The translations under genes and the position numbers were made by a program. This document shows, in pieces, positions 35,002 to 44,680 of a stretch of DNA of 64,000 bases. Positions within the stretch are counted from its first letter, which is position 1; every line of letters begins with the position of its first letter. The notes beneath the pieces were generated by a model. It worked only from the letters and a program-made list of their open reading frames with translations. It searched no databases and was not told the origin of the DNA. The stretch is from the NCBI GenBank assembly GCA_964505415.1, contig CAZDHW010000006.1:16016-80015 (forward strand), given 5' to 3'. Origin of the DNA: DTDR01 sp964505415 (GTDB lineage: Bacteria > Hydrothermota > Tepidihabitantia > Tepidihabitantales > DTDR01).

Positions 35002-35906
35002 AAAAAAAGATCGGTGCTATTTTTCCTGGACAAGGTTCTCAATATGTTGGTATGGGAAAAGATTTATACGAAAATTTTTCTTTGGCAAAAAAATTTTATG
35101 ACGAAGCTTGTGAAATTTTGAATTTTGACATAAAAAAAATTTCCTTTGAAGGTAATGAGGAAGAATTGAGAAAAACTTCTATTACTCAACCAGCAGTTTT
35201 GCTTCATTCAATTGTTTGTTTAGAACTTTTAAAAGAATTAAAAAAAGAAAGTTTTGATTTAGTAATGGGACATAGTTTAGGAGAATATACTGCCCTTTAT
35301 TGTGCTGGTGTTTTTGATTTTCCTACAGTTTTAAAATTGGTAAGAAAAAGAGGAGAATTAATGGAAAAAGCTGGCCAAAAAAAACCAGGAACGATGGCAG
35401 CAATCATTGGTTCTTCTGAAGAAAAGATTAAAGAGATTTGTAAGAAAGTATCTGGGGTATGTGTTTTAGCAAATTATAATAGTCCTTCCCAAATTGTTAT
35501 CGCTGGCGAAATCAACGCAGTGAAAGAAGCTTGCGAATTATTAAAAAAAGAAGCAGTAAAAGTAGTGATGTTACCCGTTTCCGGTGCCTTTCATTCGCCA
35601 TTATTAGAATCAGCTTATTTAGAATTTAAAGAGTATCTTTCCCAATTTAATTTTTGTGAACCCAAAATACCAATAGTAATGAATGCTACTGGGGAGATTT
35701 GTTATGATAAAAAAATAATCAAAAAAAATTTGGAAATCCAAATAATCTCTCCGGTTTTATGGTATAAAAGTATAAAAACTGCTTTTGATTACGGCTGTCG
35801 AGTTTTTTACGAAATTGGTCCGGGAAAAGTTTTAAGCGGATTAGTAAAAAAAACCGAAGAGAAGGCGATTGTTTATAACTTTGGTAAAAAAGAAGATTTT
35901 ATATAA
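34998..35906 (+). CDS. fabD: Malonyl-CoA:ACP transacylase
   Basis: FabD loads malonyl onto ACP for fatty acid synthesis. The protein is 302 residues from ATG 34998, overlapping the protease stop. The open frame extends some 100 codons upstream, but that part lies inside the protease gene and is unrelated. The N-terminal FPGQGSQ motif, catalytic Ser93 in GHSLGEY and His199 in GAFHSPLL are all present. It shares an operon with lipB, both being ACP-dependent acyl transfer enzymes. Confidence 0.96.
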   Translation: MKKKIGAIFPGQGSQYVGMGKDLYENFSLAKKFYDEACEILNFDIKKISFEGNEEELRKTSITQPAVLLHSIVCLELLKELKKESFDLVMGHSLGEYTALYCAGVFDFPTVLKLVRKRGELMEKAGQKKPGTMAAIIGSSEEKIKEICKKVSGVCVLANYNSPSQIVIAGEINAVKEACELLKKEAVKVVMLPVSGAFHSPLLESAYLEFKEYLSQFNFCEPKIPIVMNATGEICYDKKIIKKNLEIQIISPVLWYKSIKTAFDYGCRVFYEIGPGKVLSGLVKKTEEKAIVYNFGKKEDFI

Positions 35907-37596
35907 TTGGCATTTTTTGTACTTTCTTCTTCTTTTTTTGATACTTTTTTCAACACTTTCACCTTCGGTGGGTTTAATCGATGCTGGTGAATTAATTTTT
36001 GGAATCGAGTATTTAAATATTTTACATCCTACCGGTTATCCTTTCTTTACTTTATTAGGAAAAGTTTTCTTTTTATTTTTACCTTTTCTGCCACCGGCTT
36101 TTAAAGGCAACCTTTTTTCATTTTTTATTGGTTTTTTAGCAATAATTATTTTGTATTTTTTAATTAAAAAAATTACTAACGATAAATTAATTTCTTTAAT
36201 TTTTATAACTATTTTCGCTTTTAGTAATCTTTTTTGGTCAATAGTAAATGAAATCGAGGTTTATTCTTTGGTTGTTTTTTTAATAGTTCTTATTTGCTAT
36301 TTATTTTTAAAAAGTAAAAAAATAAATATTACTTATTTTCTTTTTTATATTTTAGGGATTTCTTTAACTCACCATTTAATGATTTTAGCAATTATTTTGC
36401 CCATTTTGATTTATTTTTTTCTAACTAAAAAGAAAAAAATAACAATTCTTTTAATATTTCTTTTTTTAGGTTTTTCTTTTTATCTTTATCTGCCAATCAG
36501 AGCTAGTTTGAAACCGTTATTTAACTGGGGAAATCCTAAAGATTTTTTACGTTTTTTTTGGCATATTTCTGGTAAGCAATATCGCATTTGGTCATTTTCT
36601 TTGTCAATGGAGGAAGTAATAAGAAATTTTTTCAAAGAAATTAATTTTCTTCTAAAAGAGATGCTTTATTTTTATTTCCTTTTATCTTTTTGGGGTATAT
36701 ATTTTCTTTTCAAAAAAAATAAAAATTTTGCTTTGATTTTAATCTTCACAGTAATTATTGGGATTTTAAATGCTGTTAATTATGGGATTCCAGATATTCA
36801 ACCTTATTATCTACCAGCTTTCATACCTTTAATTATTTTTTCTGCGGAAGGATTTGTTAATATTAAAGTTTTTTGTCAAAAGATTATAAAAAGTGCTTTT
36901 TTGGTTTTAACCTTTTTACTTTTAATAATTCTTAATTACCAAAATAATAATAAAAGAAATTATTATTTAGCAGAAGATTTTACTTTTAACATTTTACAAT
37001 CTTTGCCCGAAAATGCGTTAGTAATTACCGATTGGTGGGATTTTTATTCACCTTCTTTATATTTTCGTTATTTAAAAAAAATTCGTCAGGATTTAATTAT
37101 TATCGATAAAGAGCTTTTACGAAGAACTTTTTATTTGGAATATTTAAAAAAAGTTTATTCTAATTTTATGGACACCGTTAAAGAAGAATTAAAAGAATAT
37201 GAAAAATATCTTTATCAATTTGAATATGGTAAATTGAAAAATAATTTAGATATCCAAAGAGCATATGTAAAATTATTGAAAAAATTTATTGAAAATAAAA
37301 AAGAAAAAGCCTTTATTGTTTACTTAAATTTAAGAGATTATGATTTAAAAGCGCTTTTGATAAATAAAAAACTCATTCCTTATTTTTTAGCTTTTCAGGT
37401 TAAGGATACTGGGGAATATGAATATTATGATTTTAATAATTTAAAATATCGAAGGCCTCAAAAGATATTAAATGAAAGAGAAAATTTAATAATTGATTAC
37501 TACAAAAAAATGATAAATCTCAATATTTATTTTTTAGAAAAATCAAACCAAAAGGAAAAAATAGAAGAATTAAAAAAAATATTATTAAAATTTTAA
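35869..37596 (+). CDS. DUF2723 family polytopic membrane protein, glycosyltransferase-like
   Basis: This 575-residue protein has roughly ten membrane segments in the first 360 residues and a soluble C-terminal region. The first loop contains DAGELIFG and HPTGYPFF, the signature of DUF2723, a family related to PMT/GT-C protein glycosyltransferases; the acidic residue after the first span is the likely catalytic site by analogy. The start is uncertain: TTG 35869 overlaps fabD by 38 nt with only a weak SD, and TTG 35881 is an alternative. Function is inferred from the family. Confidence 0.82.
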   Translation: MFITLVKKKILYNWHFLYFLLLFLILFSTLSPSVGLIDAGELIFGIEYLNILHPTGYPFFTLLGKVFFLFLPFLPPAFKGNLFSFFIGFLAIIILYFLIKKITNDKLISLIFITIFAFSNLFWSIVNEIEVYSLVVFLIVLICYLFLKSKKINITYFLFYILGISLTHHLMILAIILPILIYFFLTKKKKITILLIFLFLGFSFYLYLPIRASLKPLFNWGNPKDFLRFFWHISGKQYRIWSFSLSMEEVIRNFFKEINFLLKEMLYFYFLLSFWGIYFLFKKNKNFALILIFTVIIGILNAVNYGIPDIQPYYLPAFIPLIIFSAEGFVNIKVFCQKIIKSAFLVLTFLLLIILNYQNNNKRNYYLAEDFTFNILQSLPENALVITDWWDFYSPSLYFRYLKKIRQDLIIIDKELLRRTFYLEYLKKVYSNFMDTVKEELKEYEKYLYQFEYGKLKNNLDIQRAYVKLLKKFIENKKEKAFIVYLNLRDYDLKALLINKKLIPYFLAFQVKDTGEYEYYDFNNLKYRRPQKILNERENLIIDYYKKMINLNIYFLEKSNQKEKIEELKKILLKF

Positions 37597-37668
37597 CTGG
37601 GGGACAGGGATTCGAACCCCGACTTTCTGATCCAGAGTCAGACGTCCTGCCAGTTAGACGATCCCCCA
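37597..37668 (-). tRNA. tRNA-Gln (anticodon CTG)
   Basis: The minus strand folds into a standard cloverleaf: acceptor TGGGGGA/TCCCCCA with the U1-A72 pair and G73 typical of tRNA-Gln, anticodon stem TCTGA/TCAGA with loop CTCTGGA (anticodon CTG), and T-loop TTCGAAT. The CCA end is not encoded. A promoter (TTGAAA 37699-37704, 16 nt, TAAAAT 37677-37682) lies 8 nt upstream. The flanks pair to extend the acceptor stem by 5 bp. Confidence 0.96.
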
Positions 37669-37784
37669 ATTAATTTATTTTAACAAAAGAAATAAAAATT
37701 TCAACATAAGAAATGAAATTTATGAATACCGTAGTCCCAATTTTAATAATTTTTATATTAATAAGCTATTAACTATATTTCTAT

Positions 37785-37812
37785 TTGCCTTTTTTTCTTA
37801 GATAATTATAAT
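37785..37812 (+). promoter_or_regulatory. Promoter of aminotransferase operon, leaderless type
   Basis: TTGCCT (37785-37790), a 16-nt spacer and a perfect TATAAT (37807-37812) lie 5 nt before ATG 37818. No SD is present. Confidence 0.65.
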
Positions 37813-37817
37813 TTTAT

Positions 37818-38939
37818 ATGCTTGATTTTTCTCCTTATCGAAAAGAATTCCCTATTTTAGAAAATTGTGTTTATTTTAATAATGCTGCTACTGCCCCAAT
37901 GCCATTAAGAACAAAAAGGGCGATTGAAAATTGGCTTAATAAATATGTTTATGAAGGGAATATTCCGTGGGAAGAATGCCTTCAGTTAGAAGAAGAAACT
38001 CGAAAAATCATTGCTGATTTTCTTAATGCTAAAAAAGAAGAAATTTGTTTTAAAAGAAATACTAGTGAAGGAATTTTAACAGTTCTTAATCTTATAAATT
38101 TTAATAAAAATGATAATATTATTGTTGCCCAAGATAATTTTCCAGCTAATTTTTTGCCCTACTTAAAATATGATAAAGTAGAAAAGCAATACATTTCTAT
38201 TTTGGAAGGAGATGTTTTGAAACAAATAAAAAAAGTTTTCAATAAAAGAACTAAATTGATTGCTTTGGATTGGGTTCATTTTCTTTCTGGGTATCAAATT
38301 CCTTTAAAGGAAATAAGTGATTTTTGTAAGAAATATGATTGTTATTTATTGATTGACGGTATTCAAGGGATAGGGGCTTTAAAAATTGATTTAAAAGAAA
38401 TAAATATTGACTTTCTAGTTTGCGGCGGTGGTAAATGGCTTTTTCCGCCCCAAGGTATAGGTATGCTTTATATTAAGAAAGAAGTTTTAAAAAAATTAAA
38501 AAAAAGCTGCGTTGGTTGGCTAGGATATGAATGGCAAGATTTTAATAAAATATTCACGAAGAAAAAATTAAAAAATAGCGCTGCTTTTTTAGAAGAAGGA
38601 ACAAAAAATTATTTAGGTTTAGTGGGTTTAAAAGAGAACGTTAAGTTTCTAATGGAAATTGGAATAGAAAATATTGAAAATTATCTTTTGGCACTTACTA
38701 ATTATTTAAGTATTAGACTTAAAGAATTATTTTTTGAAATTTTAGAAAGAAATAAGGGCAGTGGAATTGTCGCTGCTAAAAGAAAAGAGAAAGATAGCCA
38801 GTGGCTTTATCAAGAACTTAACAAACGAAATTTCCGAATATCTTTAAGAGAAAATTATTTAAGGTTTTCTCCTCATTTTTACAATACACAAAAAGAAATT
38901 GATAATTTAATAGAAACAATTATTTTCCTAATAAAATGA
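37818..38939 (+). CDS. Class V aminotransferase / cysteine desulfurase-like PLP enzyme
   Basis: This 373-residue fold-type I PLP protein has YFNNAATAPMP at the N-terminus, Asp180 (LIDGIQGIG) binding the pyridine nitrogen, and the Schiff-base lysine Lys206 in GGGKWLFPPQGIG. SufS and CsdA have SGHK at the last position, and no active-site cysteine loop (RxGHHCA) is visible. A desulfurase role is therefore doubtful; kynureninase-like or isopenicillin-epimerase-like activity is as likely. It is translationally coupled (4-nt overlap) to a DUF58 gene. Confidence 0.85.
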   Translation: MLDFSPYRKEFPILENCVYFNNAATAPMPLRTKRAIENWLNKYVYEGNIPWEECLQLEEETRKIIADFLNAKKEEICFKRNTSEGILTVLNLINFNKNDNIIVAQDNFPANFLPYLKYDKVEKQYISILEGDVLKQIKKVFNKRTKLIALDWVHFLSGYQIPLKEISDFCKKYDCYLLIDGIQGIGALKIDLKEINIDFLVCGGGKWLFPPQGIGMLYIKKEVLKKLKKSCVGWLGYEWQDFNKIFTKKKLKNSAAFLEEGTKNYLGLVGLKENVKFLMEIGIENIENYLLALTNYLSIRLKELFFEILERNKGSGIVAAKRKEKDSQWLYQELNKRNFRISLRENYLRFSPHFYNTQKEIDNLIETIIFLIK

Positions 38940-39817
38940 AATACCTACTATCTAAAGTTATTTGTAAAATAAAAAGACTTGACCTACGGGCAAAATTAGT
39001 TGTTGAGGGTTTCTTATCAGGTTTGCATAAAAGTTCTTATAAAGGTCAAGCAATTGAATTTGCTGATTATCGTCCTTATTTGCCAGGAGATGAATTAAAA
39101 AGAATTGATTGGAAAATATTTGCTAAAACTGATAAATTTTGGGTTAGAGAATATGAGGAAGAAACTAATTTGCGGGCTTATCTTTTTTTAGACACTTCAG
39201 GTTCAATGAAATATAAAAGTAAAGAAATCAGTAAATTTGAGTACGCTTCTTTTTTGGCTGCCGCTTTTGCTTATTTGTTATTTAAACAACATGATAGCGT
39301 TGGTTTGGCTCTTTTTAACAAAAATAGTTATCAGTATTTGCCACCACAATTTTCTAAATCCCATTTAGCGAAAATATTAGAAATAATTGAATCAGTAAAA
39401 CCAGAGGGTGAAACCGATATTTATAAAAGTTTGACTGAGTTGGGTAAAAAAATTAAAAAAAGGGGATTAATAATTATTTTTTCTGATTTCTTTGACAAAA
39501 AAGAGAATATTTTAAAAGGATTAAAAAATTTAAGGCATAAAAAAAATGAAGTTTTGGTGTTCCATATTCTCGATCCTAACGAAATCAATCTCAATTATGA
39601 AGAGCCCCTGATCTTTAAAGATTTAGAAACTAGAAGAGAGATAAAGTTAGACCCAAGAAGTATAAAAAAAGAATATCAAGAGACTTTGAAAAAATTATTT
39701 CTTTATTATAAACAAGAATGTGCTGCTCATTATATTGATTATAATCTTATCTTTACTAATATGCCTTTTGATTATGCTTTTTTGAGTTATTTAGCCAAAA
39801 GAGCAAAAATTAAATAA
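38936..39817 (+). CDS. DUF58 domain protein
   Basis: This 293-residue cytoplasmic protein has the DUF58 signature (YLPGDELKRIDWKIFAKTD near residues 48-66) followed by a von Willebrand A-like domain with DTSGSM (MIDAS motif) near residue 85. DUF58 genes normally sit between a MoxR AAA ATPase gene and BatA-type genes in systems thought to assist metal insertion or envelope protein maturation. Here BatA follows directly but no MoxR gene is present nearby. Confidence 0.9.
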   Translation: MKYLLSKVICKIKRLDLRAKLVVEGFLSGLHKSSYKGQAIEFADYRPYLPGDELKRIDWKIFAKTDKFWVREYEEETNLRAYLFLDTSGSMKYKSKEISKFEYASFLAAAFAYLLFKQHDSVGLALFNKNSYQYLPPQFSKSHLAKILEIIESVKPEGETDIYKSLTELGKKIKKRGLIIIFSDFFDKKENILKGLKNLRHKKNEVLVFHILDPNEINLNYEEPLIFKDLETRREIKLDPRSIKKEYQETLKKLFLYYKQECAAHYIDYNLIFTNMPFDYAFLSYLAKRAKIK

Positions 39818-41677
39818 ATGAAATTTCTTGCGCCTTCTTTCCTTTATTTGCTACCTTTAGCGATTATTCCTCTTATTATCCATTTTTTATCTCGTTTCCG
39901 CTTGAAAAAAGTAGACTTTTCTTCAATATTTTTTCTTATTGATTTAAAAAAAGAAAAGTTCAATTTCTATCGTTTAAGAGATATTTTTTTACTTATTTTG
40001 AGAACCTTTTTTATTATCTTTTTAATTTTAAGTATTAGTCGTCCCATTTTTCTTAGCGAAAAGACATCAATTTTAAAGTTTTTACCTCAAAAGGCAAAGC
40101 CAATAATTTTAATTTTGGACGATTCTTATAGTATGGAATATGACAATAATTTTGAAAAAGCCAAAACGATTTTAAAAACAATTGTCAAACATTTAAATAG
40201 AAATTCAGAAATTACTCTTTTTTTAACTAGCAAAAGAAAAATTGTGGAAAAGAAAAAGCCGGTGGCTATTCCTGATACTCTTATTGATAATTTAAAAATT
40301 TCTTATAAAAAGGCTTATGCTCAAGAGATTTTAGAAGATATTAAAAATTTTAATAGTGAAGTTTATTTCATAACCGATTTGCAGGAAAAAACTTATTTTT
40401 TCTTAAAAAGTTTTAAAAGCGATTTTCTAATAAATATTATTGATTTAGGAAAAGAAGAGTTTGAAAATGTTGGTATCGTTGATTTTCATTGGCTTGCAGA
40501 AAAAAAAGGGGATCTTGAATTTCAGATAGAAGTGGTAAATTATACTTCTCAGGAAAAAGAAATTCCCGTGAATATTCAAGTGGGTGATTTTAAAATCCGG
40601 AATTTTTTAATCTTACCGCCAGGAAAGAAGAAATTTCAATTTACCATTCCAAAAATGAGAGAAAGAATTTTCGGTAAAATTTATCTTGAAGAAGAAAATC
40701 TTAAAAAAGATAATCTTTATTATTTTGTTTATCAAACAAAAAACCGGATGCCAATTTTATTTCTTTACGAAAACGAAGCCGATATTTTTTATTTCAAAAA
40801 ATTGTTCACCTTAATAAAAGATTATCAGATAACTTATTTGCCTTTAAAAGAAAGTAAACGAATTTCTTTTTCTTCTTATTATTTAATTTTTTTAATTAAT
40901 CCTTCTCAAATTGACCAGTTTTTAGGATGGCAGTTAGAAAACTATTTAAAAAGCGGTGGCAAATTAATTTTGATTTTAGGTAAAGATTTAAAAGAAAATA
41001 AATTTCAAAAAATTTTTGCAACCAACGGAATTTGGGAAGATAAAGGATTTGTAACAATTGAAGAAATTGCCGAGGAACATCCAATTTTTTTTGGCTTTAA
41101 AAAAGAAATCTTTAAAGAACCAAAATTCTACAAAATAGTTAATCTTCAAGAAAAAAATTTAAAGGTGCTTATGAGATTTAATAATCGACTTCCTTTTCTT
41201 TTAGAAGACACTTTAAATAATTTAATGATTTTTACTAGTAACTTTACCTCTGATTTTACTGACATGCCTATTAAAGCAATATTTCTGCCATTAATTTTTA
41301 GAACTATTGAATATTTAGGAATAAAAGAAAAAAATAATTTCTTGGTAGGTGAAACAATATTTTTAAGTATAAATTTGCCTAAAGTAAAAGTTGTGACTCC
41401 TTTTGGTGAATTTTTAGAAGAAACTTTTTTTCAAAAAGGAAAAAGGATTTTAAAATTTTGCCGAACTGAAGAGCCTGGTATTTATCAAATTGGTGAAAAA
41501 ATAATTGCGGTCAATGTTTGGGGTGAAGAAGGTAATTTAAAAAAATTGACTTTAAAAGAAAGGGAAAATTTAAAAATAATAAAAGAAAAACCTAAATTAA
41601 TTTCTGAAATAACTTCACTTTTTATTTTTCTTACTTTTTTGACTTTTCTTATAGAAATTATTCTTTTGATATTTTAA
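39818..41677 (+). CDS. BatA/VWA domain membrane protein
   Basis: This 619-residue protein begins with the BatA N-terminal membrane hairpin (FLAPSFLYLLPLAIIPLIIHFL). A second span lies near 60-80, followed by a VWA domain with the DDSYSM MIDAS-like motif at about residue 105. The middle and C-terminal parts fold as beta and glutamine-amidotransferase-like segments (YLKSGGKLILILG near 385), and a final membrane span lies at the C-terminus. This matches the long BatA proteins of Bacteroidota-like genomes. It begins at the base after the DUF58 stop. Confidence 0.85.
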   Translation: MKFLAPSFLYLLPLAIIPLIIHFLSRFRLKKVDFSSIFFLIDLKKEKFNFYRLRDIFLLILRTFFIIFLILSISRPIFLSEKTSILKFLPQKAKPIILILDDSYSMEYDNNFEKAKTILKTIVKHLNRNSEITLFLTSKRKIVEKKKPVAIPDTLIDNLKISYKKAYAQEILEDIKNFNSEVYFITDLQEKTYFFLKSFKSDFLINIIDLGKEEFENVGIVDFHWLAEKKGDLEFQIEVVNYTSQEKEIPVNIQVGDFKIRNFLILPPGKKKFQFTIPKMRERIFGKIYLEEENLKKDNLYYFVYQTKNRMPILFLYENEADIFYFKKLFTLIKDYQITYLPLKESKRISFSSYYLIFLINPSQIDQFLGWQLENYLKSGGKLILILGKDLKENKFQKIFATNGIWEDKGFVTIEEIAEEHPIFFGFKKEIFKEPKFYKIVNLQEKNLKVLMRFNNRLPFLLEDTLNNLMIFTSNFTSDFTDMPIKAIFLPLIFRTIEYLGIKEKNNFLVGETIFLSINLPKVKVVTPFGEFLEETFFQKGKRILKFCRTEEPGIYQIGEKIIAVNVWGEEGNLKKLTLKERENLKIIKEKPKLISEITSLFIFLTFLTFLIEIILLIF

Positions 41678-42039
41678 TTTTCCTCCTTTTCGGCCAATCG
41701 GTGGAGATAACGGACATACCGAGTCATAAAAGTTTCGTCTTCTAAGATAGCTACTCTTTTAACGATCACTCGATTGCCTTCGCCGACAACTTTCAAACCA
41801 TAAGTTTCATGTCCCGGCTCTCTTACAATCCATTCTATTCCCATTCCGGGCTCTTTTGAGGGTGAATAGCCTTTGCCAGTTTCGTTTTGCAAAAACTTAG
41901 CGATCTCCCAACTTAAAACTTCTACTGCTTCCGTAAGAGATACTCCCTCTTTTAAAAAAAGAATAATTACTTCGCCGCCATAATCTCTAATATCATCTAA
42001 TCTTGTTCTTTTTAAATCAAAATAATTTTTTAAATTCAT
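41674..42039 (-). CDS. Hypothetical protein, 121 residues
   Basis: No family is recognised. The protein is soluble, mixed alpha/beta, with a helical segment (LTEAVEVLSWEIAKFL) followed by a strand-rich half containing GMGIEWIVREPGHETYGLKV and ending in a charged helix. It lies 14 nt downstream of the M20 peptidase gene and is probably cotranscribed with it. Its end overlaps the convergent BatA gene by 4 nt. Codon use and composition match the neighbours, so it is likely a real gene. Confidence 0.65.
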   Translation of the reverse strand: MNLKNYFDLKRTRLDDIRDYGGEVIILFLKEGVSLTEAVEVLSWEIAKFLQNETGKGYSPSKEPGMGIEWIVREPGHETYGLKVVGEGNRVIVKRVAILEDETFMTRYVRYLHRLAEKEEN

Positions 42040-42053
42040 AATATATTATTAAC

Positions 42054-43304
42054 TTAAAAATCATTAAAGTCAAGACCAAAAAGATAACCGTAGACCTTTG
42101 CGGAAGTAAGCATATTTTCAATTACTGAATACTCATTTGGCTGATGGGCAACACCGCTAACTTTCCCCCAAACAACCGGTTGGTAACCTTTTCTTCGGAA
42201 AATTGCTGCTACTGTTCCGCCACCAATACCAATCAATCGGGGTTGGCAATTTAAAACTGCTTTTATGCTTTTTTTTAAAAATTTTACCGTCATTGAATTT
42301 TCTTCAGTTTTAGGTGCTACTTCTTCATGATGGATAATCTCAATTTCTATTTTCACTCCAAATTTTTCTTCGCAAAGTTTAGCAACTTCTTTTACATAAT
42401 CAAAAATTTGCGGAAATTTATAGTCAGGCAAATAGCGACAATCAAAATAAAAAACATCTTCACCAGGAATGGTATTGATATTGGGAATATTGTTATCTTT
42501 CTTGGTTGGTTCGAAAGTAGTAATTGGGGGTTCAAAAAGGTAATCTTTTTTATTAAATCTTTTTTCAAAATTTTCTCCCAATTGAGTGATTAACCAAGCG
42601 CCCGCTTTGTGAGCATTTTTACCTTTGTGAGGAGTGGAGGCGTGGGTTTGAAAACCGATGACTTTAAATTTAAACCAAATAATACCTTTTTCAGCGATCT
42701 CAATAGCGTCACCTTTTTCACTCCCGGCATCAGGAATGATTATTATATCATCTTTATCAAAAAGATTAAAATTATTCAAAAGATATTTAATGCCGTAGTT
42801 ACTACCAGTTTCTTCATCGCTCACAAAAAGTAAAGAGATTGACAAGGAAGGTTTTAAATTTAAATTCTTTATCACTTTTAAAGCAATAATAGAAGCTACC
42901 ATTTCTTGCTGATTATCTTCGGTTCCTCGGCCATAGATTTTTCCATCTTTAACCACTGCTTGAAAAGGGGGGGTTGCCCATAGGGCTTCATTCCCTGGGG
43001 GTACTACATCTAAGTGAGTAATTACCCAAATATTTTTTTCTTCTTCCTTACCCGAATAAGAAACTATTAAATTTGGTCTAATTTTGCTTTTTACCCGTTC
43101 ATCCCGAACAGGATATTCTTTTATTTCTAATCCCCACTTTATTAATTTTTCCTTTAAAAACATTGCTTTTTCAAATTCACCGTCACCGTGGTTTTCTGGA
43201 CCAATGGCAGGAATTGCGGTTAAATCCTTTTGTAATTCAATCATTGTGTTTTTTTCTTCTTCTAATTTTTCAAAGATTTTATTAACTATTTCTTTTTGCC
43301 ACAT
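42054..43304 (-). CDS. M20 family metallopeptidase (ArgE/DapE/carnosinase-like)
   Basis: This 416-residue zinc hydrolase has the metal-ligand motifs THLDVVPPG (His and the following Asp), GRGTEDNQQ (bridging Asp), SDEETGS (general-base Glu and metal Glu) and the terminal AHQPNE histidine. A dimerisation-domain histidine lies in FQTHASTPHKG. The family removes terminal amino acids or acyl groups from small peptides; GGGTVAAIFRRKG fits the bacterial diaminopimelate-type subgroup. The specific substrate is not determinable. Confidence 0.9.
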   Translation of the reverse strand: MWQKEIVNKIFEKLEEEKNTMIELQKDLTAIPAIGPENHGDGEFEKAMFLKEKLIKWGLEIKEYPVRDERVKSKIRPNLIVSYSGKEEEKNIWVITHLDVVPPGNEALWATPPFQAVVKDGKIYGRGTEDNQQEMVASIIALKVIKNLNLKPSLSISLLFVSDEETGSNYGIKYLLNNFNLFDKDDIIIIPDAGSEKGDAIEIAEKGIIWFKFKVIGFQTHASTPHKGKNAHKAGAWLITQLGENFEKRFNKKDYLFEPPITTFEPTKKDNNIPNINTIPGEDVFYFDCRYLPDYKFPQIFDYVKEVAKLCEEKFGVKIEIEIIHHEEVAPKTEENSMTVKFLKKSIKAVLNCQPRLIGIGGGTVAAIFRRKGYQPVVWGKVSGVAHQPNEYSVIENMLTSAKVYGYLFGLDFNDF

Positions 43305-43309
43305 ATTTT

Positions 43310-43315
43310 ATAATA
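43310..43315 (-). promoter_or_regulatory. Candidate -10 of M20 peptidase gene
   Basis: TATTAT (minus strand) lies 5 nt before ATG 43304, again a leaderless-like spacing. The -35 is weak (TTGCTA at 43335-43340, 19-nt spacer), so this is the poorest member of the set. Confidence 0.35.
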
Positions 43316-43341
43316 TTAACAAAATTTATAAATTTAGCAAT

Positions 43342-43370
43342 TTGAAAAAATAGTTTAATTTTCATATAAT
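43342..43370 (+). promoter_or_regulatory. Promoter of alr, leaderless type
   Basis: TTGAAA (43342-43347), a 17-nt spacer and TATAAT (43365-43370) lie 7 nt before ATG 43378. There is no SD. Confidence 0.75.
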
Positions 43371-43377
43371 TCTAAAA

Positions 43378-44520
43378 ATGGAAACAGAAAGAGTTTGGGT
43401 AGAAATAAATTTAGATAATCTTTTAAATAACCTTTTGGCTATTAGAAAATTGGTGAAAAACAAAAAAATTCTTTTAGCAATTAAAGCTGACGCTTATGGT
43501 TTAGGTGCTATTGAAATTGCTCAATTTTTAGAAAATAAAATTGATATGTTTGGAGTGGCTAGTATTGATGAAGGAATAATTTTAAGAAAAAGGGCTAATG
43601 TAAAGACGCCTATTTTAATTTTAAGTCCTATACCTCATCAAGCAATTCCTTATCTTTTTGAATATGATTTAATTCCTAATGTTAGCGATGAATATTTTTT
43701 GAAAAAACTGATTGCTTATTCCAAAGATAATAATAAAAGATTAAAAATCCATATAGAAATAGATACTGGAATGGGAAGAACTGGTTTTTGGGCAAAAGAT
43801 TTTAAGAAAATTTGGCAAATTATTGCTAACGAAAATTCTTTAGAAGTTGAAGGAATTTTTTCTCATTTTCCAGTAGCTGATAGTGATCTTCTCTTTAGTA
43901 AAAAACAATTAAAAGAGTTTTTGCGATTGGTAAAAGATTTAGAGTTAAATAAAAAAGTTCTTCACATTGCTAATTCTTCGGGAGTTTTAAATCTTTCTCA
44001 ATCTCATTTAAATATGGTTCGTCCCGGTTTGGTTGTTTACGGTATTCTTCCTGAAGGTATCAAAAGTGAAAAAATCAAAAAATTAATCAAACCGGTGATT
44101 TCTTTAAAATCAAAAATTGTGAGTTTAAAATATTTTGAAAAAAATATGAGCATTAGCTACGGACGAACCTATTTTACTTCTCAACCTACTCTTATCGGAA
44201 TAATGACCTGCGGCTATGGGGACGGTTATCCCTATCAATTGTCTAATCGGGGAGAGGTATTGGTAAAAAGTAAAAGAGCTCCCATCGTTGGTACGGTCTG
44301 TATGGATTTAACAATGATTAATCTAAATAATATTCCTAACGTCACTATTGGTGAAATTGTTACCTTAATTGGTAAGGACGGTAAGGAAGAGATAACTGTA
44401 AACGAGCTGGCTTTTTGGGCAAATACTATTCCTTACGAAATCATTACCCGTTTAAGCCCTCGGGTACCAAGAGTTTATTTTAGAAATGGTAAAATCTGGA
44501 AAATTAGAAAAAATAACTAA
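43378..44520 (+). CDS. alr: Alanine racemase
   Basis: Alr interconverts L- and D-alanine for peptidoglycan. The 380-residue PLP enzyme has the Schiff-base lysine Lys36 in AIKADAYGLG and the second catalytic tyrosine near residue 260 in ISYGRTY. The C-terminal domain contains GTVCMDLTM. The presence of alr implies a peptidoglycan-bearing cell. It is a single gene from its own promoter, followed by tRNA-Val. Confidence 0.96.
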   Translation: METERVWVEINLDNLLNNLLAIRKLVKNKKILLAIKADAYGLGAIEIAQFLENKIDMFGVASIDEGIILRKRANVKTPILILSPIPHQAIPYLFEYDLIPNVSDEYFLKKLIAYSKDNNKRLKIHIEIDTGMGRTGFWAKDFKKIWQIIANENSLEVEGIFSHFPVADSDLLFSKKQLKEFLRLVKDLELNKKVLHIANSSGVLNLSQSHLNMVRPGLVVYGILPEGIKSEKIKKLIKPVISLKSKIVSLKYFEKNMSISYGRTYFTSQPTLIGIMTCGYGDGYPYQLSNRGEVLVKSKRAPIVGTVCMDLTMINLNNIPNVTIGEIVTLIGKDGKEEITVNELAFWANTIPYEIITRLSPRVPRVYFRNGKIWKIRKNN

Positions 44521-44532
44521 TAAATAAGCAAT

Positions 44533-44560
44533 TTGACTTTTTAAAAGTTTTTGTTATTAT
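44533..44560 (+). promoter_or_regulatory. Promoter of tRNA-Val
   Basis: TTGACT (44533-44538), a 16-nt spacer and TATTAT (44555-44560) lie 25 nt before the mature tRNA 5' end. A second -10-like TATAAT (44562-44567) overlaps downstream. Confidence 0.6.
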
Positions 44561-44585
44561 ATATAATATAAGAATGAAAGAAAAT

Positions 44586-44661
<76 letters not shown>

Positions 44662-44680
44662 TTTTCTTTTTTTTAAATAG

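Noticed and set aside
37818..38939. Calling the class V aminotransferase a SufS/IscS cysteine desulfurase
   Set aside because: The catalytic cysteine loop and the SGHK motif of SufS are absent and there are no Suf or Isc genes nearby, so only the fold family is claimed.
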